Below, one piece after another: positions 1 to 10,009 of a stretch of 35,463 bases of DNA; the stretch's first letter is position 1; each line of letters begins with the position of its first letter. The DNA is taken from contig DGLB01000055.1 of NCBI GenBank assembly GCA_002387845.1, positions 1-35,463 on the forward strand, written 5' to 3'. Source of the stretch: Stenotrophomonas maltophilia (GTDB lineage Bacteria; Pseudomonadota; Gammaproteobacteria; Xanthomonadales; Xanthomonadaceae). The notes below the pieces were generated by a model. That model had not been told where the DNA came from. It saw only the letters and a list, made by a program, of their open reading frames with translations, and did no database searches. The position numbers and the translations under genes are program-made.

Positions 1-1
1 C

Positions 2-2487
<2,486 letters not shown>

Positions 2488-2491
<4 letters not shown>

Positions 2492-2545
2492 TGCCGGGCT
2501 TGCCCGGCACCGGGTTGGATGGCCGCGGGGCAAGCCCCGCTCTAC
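2488..2545. repeat. SMAG-type palindromic repeat pair (REP-like)
   Basis: Two GTAG-tagged palindromes face each other. The first is GTAG followed by a GCCGGGC/GCCCGGC hairpin (2488-2510). The second, in opposite orientation, is a GCGGGGC/GCCCCGC hairpin ending in CTAC (2525-2545). This matches the SMAG family known from Stenotrophomonas maltophilia, short palindromes carrying GTAG at one end and thought to be mobilised by REP-associated transposases. The pair covers the topA stop codon and may act as a transcript 3'-end stabiliser or partial terminator. Confidence 0.85.
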
Positions 2546-2601
2546 CCTGGGTGCGCGCGGCGGGAGGATAATCAAGCCTCCCTGCCGTGCCGGTTGCCGC
2601 C

Positions 2602-3162
2602 ATGAACGAACTTACCCTGGATTCCGCCGTCACCGCCCTGCGCGCTGGCGGGGTGATCGCCTACCCCACCGAAGCGGTGTGGGGCCTGGGCTGTGACCCC
2701 AGTCATGAGATGGCGGTACGCAAGCTGCTGCGGCTCAAGCAGCGGCCGGTGGAGAAAGGCATGATCCTGGTCGCGGCCGCACTGGACCAGTTGGACGGCT
2801 GGGTCCAGCTGGAGGCGTTGCCGGAATCCCGTCAGGCGGCGGTGCTGGCCAGTTGGCCCGGCGCGCACACCTGGATCCTCCCGGCCGGACCCGATGCCCC
2901 CCAGTGGATCACCGGCGAACACACCGGCATTGCGGTGCGGATCAGCGCCCACCCGCTGGTGGTCGAGCTGAGCCGTCGCTGGGGCGGGCCGCTGGTCTCC
3001 ACCAGCGCCAATCTGGCGGGATACCCGCCGGCCCGCACCCGGGCGGAACTCGACCCGGCACTGCTGCCGCTGTTGGACGGGGTCCTGGATGGCCAGACCG
3101 GTGGCCTGGCCCAGCCCACCCCGATCCGGGATGCGAAGACCGGCGACGTGCTTCGGACCTGA
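2602..3162 (+). CDS. tsaC: Threonylcarbamoyl-AMP synthase (Sua5/YciO/YrdC family)
   Basis: Makes threonylcarbamoyl-AMP from threonine, bicarbonate and ATP, the first step of the t6A37 modification of ANN-decoding tRNAs. The 186-residue protein is a single YrdC domain of the usual short TsaC length. It shows the N-terminal GGVIAYPTEAVWGLGCDP motif, a basic KLLRLKQRP stretch, and STSANLAG near residue 135. The ATG at 2602 is preferred because the protein then begins MNELTLDSAV, as is typical. An in-frame GTG at 2587 would add only five residues. It follows topA in the same direction, separated by the SMAG pair, an arrangement common in Xanthomonads. Confidence 0.95.
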   Translation: MNELTLDSAVTALRAGGVIAYPTEAVWGLGCDPSHEMAVRKLLRLKQRPVEKGMILVAAALDQLDGWVQLEALPESRQAAVLASWPGAHTWILPAGPDAPQWITGEHTGIAVRISAHPLVVELSRRWGGPLVSTSANLAGYPPARTRAELDPALLPLLDGVLDGQTGGLAQPTPIRDAKTGDVLRT

Positions 3163-3211
3163 GCCCGGCACGTTCTTTGCGCGTACACGCATTAGCCCGC
3201 ACACTGCCGGC

Positions 3212-4000
3212 ATGCGCCTCCTGAATCCGCTGTGCCTGCCCCTGCTGCTGGCCGCCACCGCCCCTGCGCTGGCCGCCCAGGACGGCAGCGTGCGCGTATA
3301 CCGCTGCGTAGGCAGCAATGGGGCGGTGTCGTTGCAGGATGCCCCCTGCCGCGATGGCCGCCAGGAAGTCCGCGACATGCAGCGGCCACGCGATCCGCCG
3401 CCGCGCACCGTGCGCAGCGACCAGCCGGCCCCCGCACCGGCCACGCCTGCGCCGCAACGGGAGGTCCGCTATGTGCACGTGCAACCCCCTCAGCCGATGT
3501 ACGAGTGCTTCCGCGACGACGGCAGCCGCTATGTCAGCGAAACCAGCGAAGGCAACCCGCGTTGGGTGCCGGTGTGGACCAGCGCATACCTGCCGTATCG
3601 CGGCGGCGGCGTGCGACCCGGACCGGGGCCTGGACCGCGTCCACTGCCGCCGGTGATGCCGATGGGCAGCGGCTCGGTGAGCAGCAGTGGCGGTTCGCTG
3701 TCCGTTTCAGGCGGCGGCTCCGGCGTGCGCGGCAGCGTCAACATCGGCGGCGGCAGCACCCAGTGGCACCACGAAGGCTCGGCGTATCCCGGCACCTACA
3801 CCGACGTGGTGGTTCCGGGCGGCAATGTGCTGGTGCGTGACCAGTGCCACGCTTTGCCGGTCGGGGAAGTCTGCTCGATCCTGCGGGATCGGCGCTGGGA
3901 GTTGGATCGCCGCTACAACAGCGCTCTGCAGAGCGAGCGCGCGGAGATCACCCGCGAGCAGCGTGGCATTGATGCACGGCTGGATCGGGATTGCCGGTAA
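3212..4000 (+). CDS. Secreted DUF4124-domain protein of unknown function
   Basis: The 262-residue protein begins with a clear signal peptide (MRLLNPLCLPLLLAATAPALA). A DUF4124-like segment follows, with the pattern VYRC...GAVSLQDAPC at about residues 28-50. Next come a proline-rich linker, a second half-copy (YECFRDDGSRYVSE), and a central Gly/Ser-rich stretch. The C-terminal helical segment holds a cysteine pair (DQCHALPVGEVC) and ends in DRDCR. The paired cysteines suggest a disulfide-bonded periplasmic or envelope protein. The next gene has the same architecture 24 bases downstream, so the two probably form a transcription unit. Longer upstream in-frame starts overlap tsaC and lack the signal peptide at the N-terminus. 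No specific function is known to me. Confidence 0.85.
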   Translation: MRLLNPLCLPLLLAATAPALAAQDGSVRVYRCVGSNGAVSLQDAPCRDGRQEVRDMQRPRDPPPRTVRSDQPAPAPATPAPQREVRYVHVQPPQPMYECFRDDGSRYVSETSEGNPRWVPVWTSAYLPYRGGGVRPGPGPGPRPLPPVMPMGSGSVSSSGGSLSVSGGGSGVRGSVNIGGGSTQWHHEGSAYPGTYTDVVVPGGNVLVRDQCHALPVGEVCSILRDRRWELDRRYNSALQSERAEITREQRGIDARLDRDCR

Positions 4001-4024
4001 CGCCGGCACCTGTATCCTCCGGGG

Positions 4025-4753
4025 ATGAACTACGCGCGCCTCCTGTTGCTGTTTTGCATGGCGTCGCCGGCGCTGGCCGACGACAGCATCGTGTTCCGTT
4101 GCACCGATGCTGACGACAACGTCAGCATGCAGAGCACGCCCTGCCCGAAGGGCAGCCACCAGGTGATGCAGCGGATGAGCGCCGGGCCGTCACGGGCGGA
4201 GACATCGGTGTCCTCCAGCGCCGCGCCGCCCTCACCCGCTCCCGCTCCCGCTCCGCCAGCACCGTTGCCGGCCCCCGCAGCCGGCAACGTTCCACTGATC
4301 CCAGGCACTCAGATTCCGATGGAGCGCACCATTTCCGAGGCGTATCAGGTGGAACGCGGCACCGCGATTCTGGACAGCGCCAATCTGCCGCGACCGGGTG
4401 ATGCGAATGCAGAGGCGGATGCGAGCAAGCCGCCGCTGCCGGCGATCTTCCAGTGCCAGCGGGCGGATGGAGGACGCTACCTCCACGAACTGGAGCCGTC
4501 ACCGGCACACTGCGAACTGTTGAACGTGACCGGCCTGGGCGGTGTCACCCCGCTCAATGCAGCCAGTTGTGAGGTGGTCCGCGATGACTGCCAGGAGATT
4601 GCCGAGGCAGATCGTTGTGGGGCGTGGCAGCAGCGGTTCCGCAATGCGCGCGGGCAGGAGAGCTTTGCTTCTGCAGACAGGAAGGCGGCTGCCAGCGCCG
4701 AGCGCGCGCGACTGGAGGCGGTGCTGGCGGCGAGCAGCTGCCCGGTTCCGTAG
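4025..4753 (+). CDS. Secreted DUF4124-domain protein, paralogue of the preceding gene
   Basis: The 242-residue protein starts with a short signal peptide (MNYARLLLLFCMASPALA). A DUF4124-like unit follows (FRCTDADDNVSMQSTPC), then a Pro/Ala-rich linker at about residues 70-95 and a second copy of the pattern (FQCQRADGGRYLHE). The C-terminal segment holds several cysteines, including CEVVRDDCQEIAEADRC. Order of parts matches the gene immediately upstream, pointing to an old tandem duplication with strong divergence. The 24-base gap suggests cotranscription. Function is unknown; the signal peptide and even cysteine pairs place it outside the cytoplasm. The stop codon is followed closely by a pair of SMAG repeats. 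Confidence 0.85.
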   Translation: MNYARLLLLFCMASPALADDSIVFRCTDADDNVSMQSTPCPKGSHQVMQRMSAGPSRAETSVSSSAAPPSPAPAPAPPAPLPAPAAGNVPLIPGTQIPMERTISEAYQVERGTAILDSANLPRPGDANAEADASKPPLPAIFQCQRADGGRYLHELEPSPAHCELLNVTGLGGVTPLNAASCEVVRDDCQEIAEADRCGAWQQRFRNARGQESFASADRKAAASAERARLEAVLAASSCPVP

Positions 4754-4760
4754 GGAAGCA

Positions 4761-4804
4761 GCGGGGCAAGCCCCGCTCTACGGTAGTGCCGGGCTTGCCC
4801 GGCA
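4761..4804. repeat. SMAG-type palindromic repeat pair, GTAG ends adjacent
   Basis: A GCGGGGC/GCCCCGC hairpin ending in CTAC (4761-4781) lies two bases from a GTAG-tagged GCCGGGC/GCCCGGC hairpin (4783-4804). The tags therefore point at each other, the reverse of the arrangement at 2488-2545. It fills the short gap between the convergent DUF4124 and SDR genes, a common location for such elements. Confidence 0.85.
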
Positions 4805-4814
4805 ATGCGTGCCG

Positions 4815-5591
4815 TCAGAACCCGTAGCGCAGGAAGCCGCCGTCCACCGCGATGCATTCGCCGGTGACATAGCTGGCCGCCGGCAGGCACAGGAACGCGA
4901 CGGCCGCCGCCACCTCTTCCGGCTCACCGATGCGCCGCATCGGCGTGCGATCGATGACCTGGTCGTAATAGTCCGGGTCGGACAGCGGCCCGGAGGTGCG
5001 ACGCGTGCGGATGTACCAGGGGGCCACCGCATTGACCCGGATGCCGTCTTCAGCCCACTCCACCGCCAGGTTGCGGGTCATCTGGTGCATGGCGGCCTTG
5101 GTCATGCCGTACACCGCGCCGCTGCGCACATGGGTCAGGCCGGACACGCTGCCGACATTGACGATGGCCGAGGCGGCGTGGCGGGTCAGCAGCGGGTGCG
5201 CATAGCGCGAGAGTTCAAAGGCCGAGAACAGATTGGTCTCGAAGATGCCGCGCCATTCGTCCTCGGTGTACTCGGTGGCCGGCTTGGTGATGTTGCCGCC
5301 CGCATTGTTGATCAGCAGATGCAGGCCATCGCTGTGGTCCTCCACCCAATCCAGAATCTGACGGCGGTCATCGTCGTCGGAGACATCGGCCGACAGGCCG
5401 TGGATCTCACGCTCGGGGAACGCATCAGCCAGTTCGTCGCGCGCCACTTCCAGCGCATCGGCGTCGCGGCCGACAATCAGCAGGTCCGCGCCGAGCCCTG
5501 CCAGTTCATGCGCGATCGCCAGGCCGATGCCGGCACTGGCACCGGTGATCAACGCGGTCTGTCCATCCAGTCGCCAACGCTGCGCGCTCAC
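4815..5591 (-). CDS. SDR family NAD(P)-dependent oxidoreductase
   Basis: A classical short-chain dehydrogenase/reductase of 258 residues. It has the nucleotide-binding TGASAGIG motif (about residues 16-23), the structural NNAGG motif, the catalytic Ser in VGSVSG and the YGMTK active-site pair (Tyr and Lys four apart). GRDADALE after the second strand fits NADP(H), since an Arg follows the strand. Overall it resembles tropinone-reductase-like SDRs, whose substrates cannot be read from sequence. The C-terminal AVDGGFLRYGF is a typical SDR ending. It is transcribed toward the DUF4124 genes and is divergent from the small lipoprotein gene. Confidence 0.93.
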   Translation of the reverse strand: MSAQRWRLDGQTALITGASAGIGLAIAHELAGLGADLLIVGRDADALEVARDELADAFPEREIHGLSADVSDDDDRRQILDWVEDHSDGLHLLINNAGGNITKPATEYTEDEWRGIFETNLFSAFELSRYAHPLLTRHAASAIVNVGSVSGLTHVRSGAVYGMTKAAMHQMTRNLAVEWAEDGIRVNAVAPWYIRTRRTSGPLSDPDYYDQVIDRTPMRRIGEPEEVAAAVAFLCLPAASYVTGECIAVDGGFLRYGF

Positions 5592-5719
5592 GGGTTTCTC
5601 CAGCCATGTTCGTGGTGCGGCAGGATAGCCCGCATGCGCTGGCGGCGCACCCCGTCACACACGCCGTGGCGAAGCGGTGCCACACTGCACTCCGTCAGAA
5701 TCGACACGCCGAGGTTGCC

Positions 5720-5938
5720 ATGCTGATCCGCACCACCCTGCTCCTGGCCACCGCGCTGGCCCTGGCCGGCTGCAACCGGCCGCCGGCTGCGCCGTCACCG
5801 GAAAAGCCGCCCGAGCCCCAGGCCACGGCCCTGCGCGACGCCATGCAGCAGCCGCTGGACAAGGCCAAGGCCGCACGTGAGACGCTGGAGAAGGCCCCGG
5901 ATACCCGCGCCGCGGGCGACGCCGAAAGCGAACTGTAG
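5720..5938 (+). CDS. Small predicted lipoprotein
   Basis: A 72-residue protein beginning MLIRTTLLLATALALAGCNRP, a lipoprotein signal peptide with the lipobox LAGC (acylated Cys at residue 18). The rest is short, proline-rich, then charged and probably helical (DAMQQPLDKAKAARETLEKAPDT). The residues after Cys are Asn and Arg, not Asp, so outer-membrane sorting is expected. Similar tiny lipoproteins with a KA-rich helix are common in Xanthomonads and have no assigned role. The ATG at 5720 is chosen because only it puts the signal sequence at the N-terminus. The gene ends just before a strong bidirectional terminator. Confidence 0.8.
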   Translation: MLIRTTLLLATALALAGCNRPPAAPSPEKPPEPQATALRDAMQQPLDKAKAARETLEKAPDTRAAGDAESEL

Positions 5939-5943
5939 CCCAC

Positions 5944-5970
5944 AAAAAAACCCGGCCGAAGCCGGGTTTT
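5944..5970. terminator. Bidirectional intrinsic terminator
   Basis: Seven A residues, a CCCGGC/GCCGGG stem with a CGAA loop, and four T residues. The A-tract and T-tract let it work on both strands, ending the lipoprotein transcript (+) and the sppA transcript (-), which converge here. Confidence 0.9.
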
Positions 5971-5990
5971 CCGTGCAGCGATATCGCGGG

Positions 5991-7895
5991 TCAGAAACCG
6001 CAGAAGCAGTACGCCAGCGCCTTCACCGGTGCGCTGCCGCGCGGGTCACGCGCGGCGTTTTCGACGAAGCGCAGCTGGGTGTCCAGCTCCGGCATCGAAC
6101 GGGCCAGCATCATCCGTGCCATGCCCGACTCGCCCAGCATCCAGGCACCGGCACGGGTGCCGGCGAAGCCACTGATGAACTGGGCCAGCGGGGTGGCCGG
6201 CTTCTCGATGTAACGCACGCGCACCTTGTCCAGGCTGCCCAGCTTGGCGCGGGCAGCGGCATCGGTCAGGGCCACGCGCAGGCCACCGAAATCATCGACC
6301 AGGCCACGTTCCTTGGCCTGCGCACCACTCCAGACGCGGCCACGGGCCACTTCGTCCACGGCCTCGACCGGCTTGCTGCGCGCGTCGGCCACCTTGCCGG
6401 TGAAGTCGGCGTAGCCCTTGTTGATCACCGACTGGATCACCTGGCCCACGGCCGGGTCCATCGGGCGGGTGATGTCGAACGCACCGGCGAAGCGGGTGGT
6501 ACCCACGCCATCGGTGTGCACGCCGATCTTGTCCAGCGAGCGCGCCAGGTTCGGAATCATGCCGAAGATGCCGATCGAGCCGGTGATGGTCGACGGGTCG
6601 GCGTAGATCCTGTCGGCGTTCATGCTGATCCAGTAACCGCCAGACGCGGCCAGGTCACCCATGGACACCACCACCGGCTTGCCGGCGGCCTTCAGCGCGA
6701 CCACCTCGCGGCGGATCTGCTCGGACGCGAACACTTCGCCACCCGGCGAGTCCACACGCAGCACCACCGCCTTCACATCCTTGTCTTCGCGGGCTTCGCG
6801 CAGCAGGGCCGAAGTCGACTCACCGCCGACGCGGCCAGCCGGCAGGTCGCCGCCGGCGATTTCACCGGCCGCCACCACCACCGCCACCTGCGGACGGGAA
6901 TCCACCGGCGAACGACGCAGGTCCAGCTGAGTCAGGTAATCGCCCAGGGTGATGTTGCGGAAGCCGCCGTCGGCGTCTTCGTCGGCCACGCCGCGATCGG
7001 CCAGCAGGTCTTCCACTTCCTCACGGGTCTTCAGGCCATCCACCAGCTTCTGCTGCAGGGCGAACTTGGCCAGGTCGCCACCGGCAGCAGCGACGCCTTC
7101 GGGCAGCGTGTCGATGCCGGCGGCCAGCTGCGTGGCGTCCAGCTTGCGCGCCTTGGCCACGTCGGCCAGGTAGCGCTGCCACACGTCGTTCATCCAGAAC
7201 AGGTCGGCTTCCTTGGCCTGCGGCGAGGCGGCATCCAGCACGTAGGGTTCGGCGGCGGACTTGTACTCACCCACCTTGAACAGGTGCACGTCCACGCCCA
7301 GCTTGTCCTGCAGGCCGGCGCGGAAGTACTGGCGGTAACGTCCCAGGCCTTCCAGCACCAGTCCGCCCATCGGGTCCAGGTAGACCTCGTTGGCCTGTGC
7401 GGCCAGCAGGTACTGCCACTGGCTCATGCCGTCACTGTAGGCGACGATCTGCTTGCCCGAGCCGCGCAGTTCCTGCAGCGCCGCAGCGACTTCACGCATC
7501 GAGGCAAAGCCGCTCGGCTGCAGCTTGTCCAGCTGCAGCACCACGCGTTCGATCTTCTTGTCCTGGCGCGCGGCATCAATGCCGCGCACCAGGTCGCGCA
7601 GCTGGATTTCCTCGGCGGCGTTGTCGCCGACAGCCTTGGCCAGCGCGCGGCTGAGCGGGTCGGCCGTGTACTGCTCGACCAGCTTGCCTTCCGGCGCGAT
7701 CACCAGCGTGGTGCGGTCCTGCAGGCCACGATTGGAACCGGCGCTCTTGCCGGCGGCCACGACGAACATGACAAGCACCAGCAGCAGCAGACCGAAGAAC
7801 ACCAGGTTCAGGATCAGCCGGCGGGTAAAGTTCATCACATCCCACAGCCCGATGAAGAAGCTGGCCACGGGGTTGCGACGCACAGGTTGGTTCAT
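5991..7895 (-). CDS. sppA: Signal peptide peptidase SppA, 67 kDa type
   Basis: Inner-membrane serine protease that degrades cleaved signal peptides. The 634-residue protein is the long, duplicated form, as in E. coli. An N-terminal membrane anchor spans about residues 26-48 (LILNLVFFGLLLLVLVMFVVAAG). The catalytic dyad is visible: Lys212 in VGEYKSAAEP of the first half and Ser418 in GDLAASGG of the second half. The region after Ser418 (YADPSTITGSIGIFG) is conserved in the family. The start at 7895 (MNQPVRR) is preferred over an upstream in-frame ATG at 7934 because a GGAG ribosome binding site lies just before it. The gene converges with the lipoprotein gene at a shared terminator. Confidence 0.95.
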   Translation of the reverse strand: MNQPVRRNPVASFFIGLWDVMNFTRRLILNLVFFGLLLLVLVMFVVAAGKSAGSNRGLQDRTTLVIAPEGKLVEQYTADPLSRALAKAVGDNAAEEIQLRDLVRGIDAARQDKKIERVVLQLDKLQPSGFASMREVAAALQELRGSGKQIVAYSDGMSQWQYLLAAQANEVYLDPMGGLVLEGLGRYRQYFRAGLQDKLGVDVHLFKVGEYKSAAEPYVLDAASPQAKEADLFWMNDVWQRYLADVAKARKLDATQLAAGIDTLPEGVAAAGGDLAKFALQQKLVDGLKTREEVEDLLADRGVADEDADGGFRNITLGDYLTQLDLRRSPVDSRPQVAVVVAAGEIAGGDLPAGRVGGESTSALLREAREDKDVKAVVLRVDSPGGEVFASEQIRREVVALKAAGKPVVVSMGDLAASGGYWISMNADRIYADPSTITGSIGIFGMIPNLARSLDKIGVHTDGVGTTRFAGAFDITRPMDPAVGQVIQSVINKGYADFTGKVADARSKPVEAVDEVARGRVWSGAQAKERGLVDDFGGLRVALTDAAARAKLGSLDKVRVRYIEKPATPLAQFISGFAGTRAGAWMLGESGMARMMLARSMPELDTQLRFVENAARDPRGSAPVKALAYCFCGF

Positions 7896-7993
7896 GGGGA
7901 AACTCCAGTTGGCTTCTTGCCGTGGTACCAGCATAGCCGGTGCCGGTCAGGCCGGCATCGGACACAAGTCAGGGTGTCCTGTGTGGGGGCGGA

Positions 7994-9364
7994 TCACACC
8001 GTTGCAACAGGGCCGTTTCCGACACGACGACTGCTGACCCGCAGCCGCCAGGCCATCAGGATCGCCGCGGCGGTCAGCCCAAGAATCAGGCCCAGCCACA
8101 TGCCCTGCGGGCCCATGCCCAGCCCCAGGCCCAACCCGGCTCCGAGCGGCATGCCCAGGCCCCAGTAGGAGAACATGGCGATGAACATCGGCACCCGGGT
8201 GTCTTTCAGGCCGCGCAGCGCGCCCGCCGACAGCACCTGGATGCCGTCCGGGAACTGGAACGCCGCCGCATACAGCAGCAGGGTGGAGGCCAACGCCGCC
8301 ACACCCAGGTCGGCCGTATAGACGCCGACGATGGCGTCATGGCCGAACAGCAGCACCAGCGCCGACAGCGCCTGCGTGCCCAGGATGATCACCAGCCCCG
8401 CGTTGGCCGCGCGGCGCACGCCTGAACCGTCGTTGCTGCCGACCGCGTACCCCACCCGTACCGTGGTCGCTTCAGCCACGCCCATCGGAATCATGAAGCA
8501 CAGCTGGGCCACGTTGATGGCGATCTGGTGAGCCGCCGCCTCGGTCGCGCCCAGCCGCCCGATCAGCAGCGCGGTGACGATGAACAAGCCGCCTTCCATC
8601 AGCACGGTGATGCCGATCGGCAACCCGGTACGCAGCAGGTCCCAGATCGCCCGCCAGCGCGGCAGTTCGAAATGCGAAAACAGTTCCAGGTGGGCGAACC
8701 GCTTGGTCTTCCACAGATAGCCGGCAAAGCACAGGGCCTGGATCCACATCATGGTGGCCGAGGCGATGCCCAGGCCTTCCGCTCCCAGCTCGGGGAAGCC
8801 CAGCTTGCCGTAGCACAGCACATAGCCCAGCGGAGCGAGCACCAGCAGGCCGCCGAAGCCCAGCAGCATGGTCGGCAGGGTCCAGTGCATGCCCTCGCTG
8901 AGGTAGCGCATGCAGAAGTACAGGGTGAGCGCCGGGCCGCCCCAGCGCACCGCGTGCAGGAACGCCGTCGCGCCCGGCACGATGTCCGGGGCGATGCCGA
9001 ACGCGGGCAGCAGCGGCGGCACCACTGTCAGGAAGGTGAACATGATCAGGCCCAGGCCCAGCGCCAGCCACAGCGCCTGCCGGAACAGCGGGCCGATCTC
9101 GCGTTCGCGGCCCGCGCCATGCAGCTGCGACACCGACGCGGTCAGCGAGATCAGGGTGCCGATCGGAATCAGCATCGGCAGCCACAGCAGCGCGGTGCCG
9201 ATGGTCACCGCCGCCAGGGTCTGGGTGCCATGGTGGCCGGCAATGACGTTGTCGACGAAGGAGATCAGGCCGGTGGAGACGTGGCCCAGGACCAGCGGCA
9301 GCGCAAGCAGGCCGGTGGCGCGCACTTCAGTGGAAAGGCGCGGAGCGGGAAGAGCGGTAGACAT
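7994..9364 (-). CDS. MATE family multidrug efflux transporter (NorM-like)
   Basis: A 456-residue integral membrane protein with about twelve hydrophobic segments in two related halves, the layout of Na+ or H+ coupled MATE antiporters. Typical features include an N-terminal LPLVLGHVSTGLISFVDNVIAG helix and, in the second half, GVAEATTVRVGYAVG, which is characteristic of NorM-type members. Its likely substrates are cationic drugs and dyes, but these cannot be deduced from sequence. It is transcribed away from sppA's start region in the same direction, with a gap of about 100 bases between the two genes. Confidence 0.92.
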   Translation of the reverse strand: MSTALPAPRLSTEVRATGLLALPLVLGHVSTGLISFVDNVIAGHHGTQTLAAVTIGTALLWLPMLIPIGTLISLTASVSQLHGAGREREIGPLFRQALWLALGLGLIMFTFLTVVPPLLPAFGIAPDIVPGATAFLHAVRWGGPALTLYFCMRYLSEGMHWTLPTMLLGFGGLLVLAPLGYVLCYGKLGFPELGAEGLGIASATMMWIQALCFAGYLWKTKRFAHLELFSHFELPRWRAIWDLLRTGLPIGITVLMEGGLFIVTALLIGRLGATEAAAHQIAINVAQLCFMIPMGVAEATTVRVGYAVGSNDGSGVRRAANAGLVIILGTQALSALVLLFGHDAIVGVYTADLGVAALASTLLLYAAAFQFPDGIQVLSAGALRGLKDTRVPMFIAMFSYWGLGMPLGAGLGLGLGMGPQGMWLGLILGLTAAAILMAWRLRVSSRRVGNGPVATV

Positions 9365-9472
9365 GACAGTGCGGACGTCAACTGCGGTCGCGCGCGAAGG
9401 GCACAGGCACCGGGTTGCGGGCCGCCATCTTACGCGCGCCCGCTGACAAAACCCATGACCGGCAGTAAATGG

Positions 9473-10009
9473 TCAGCGCACCACGTGCGCGTGCAGCCAG
9501 CGGTCGCGGTCGGCCGGTGCCAGTGCCAGGAACGCCGCCCGCACGGTGTCGCGCTCCTGCGGCGGGGTGCGCTGGGCGATCAGGGTCAGCTGCGCCAGCT
9601 GGTCGGGAGTGAGCTGGCGCAACACGCTCAGCGCGGTGTCGCGCTGTTCCACCGGCAGGAAACCGAACAGGCCTTCCAGCTTGGGGAACTGCGCGCCCAG
9701 CGTCGGTCCCAGCCGCCAACCGTCGCGGAAGCGTGCGTCCTGCGCGGCAAAGGTGGCGCGCAGGCTCTGCTGCTGGTCGGCCGGCAGTGCGGCCAGACGC
9801 CGCGCGGCCTCGCGGATGCGGCTGCGCTCCGACTCCGGCAGGGCCTGCCACTGGGCCTGCTGGCTGCGCAGCTCGCGCAACTGGGCCGGATGGGCTGCGG
9901 TCGGGGTGGATGCCGGTCCAGGCAGGGACACCGGCGGCGGAGCCGCCGTGGCGGTCAGCGAGGCCAGTGCCAGCACGCACAGCAGAGGGAGGGTTTTATT
10001 CATCGGCAT
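9473..10009 (-). CDS. DUF3106 domain-containing exported protein
   Basis: A 178-residue protein with a signal peptide (MNKTLPLLCVLALASLTATA) and several short helical repeats of the pattern LPxxxRxRIxEAARRLAALPADQQ, which match DUF3106. Such proteins are found in beta- and gammaproteobacteria next to a sigma factor gene. The ATG at 10009 has a GGAA purine stretch 7 bases upstream; the alternative ATG at 10003 shortens the protein by two residues. Either start overlaps the end of the sigma-like gene (14 or 8 bases), so translational coupling is likely. The pattern of repeated charged helices recalls periplasmic stress proteins, but the function is not established. Confidence 0.85.
   Translation of the reverse strand: MPMNKTLPLLCVLALASLTATAAPPPVSLPGPASTPTAAHPAQLRELRSQQAQWQALPESERSRIREAARRLAALPADQQQSLRATFAAQDARFRDGWRLGPTLGAQFPKLEGLFGFLPVEQRDTALSVLRQLTPDQLAQLTLIAQRTPPQERDTVRAAFLALAPADRDRWLHAHVVR

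Noticed and set aside
5877..8168. 763-codon plus-strand frame opposite sppA
   Set aside because: The minus-strand frame encodes SppA with both catalytic residues, while the plus-strand product is H/Q/R-rich without any motif.
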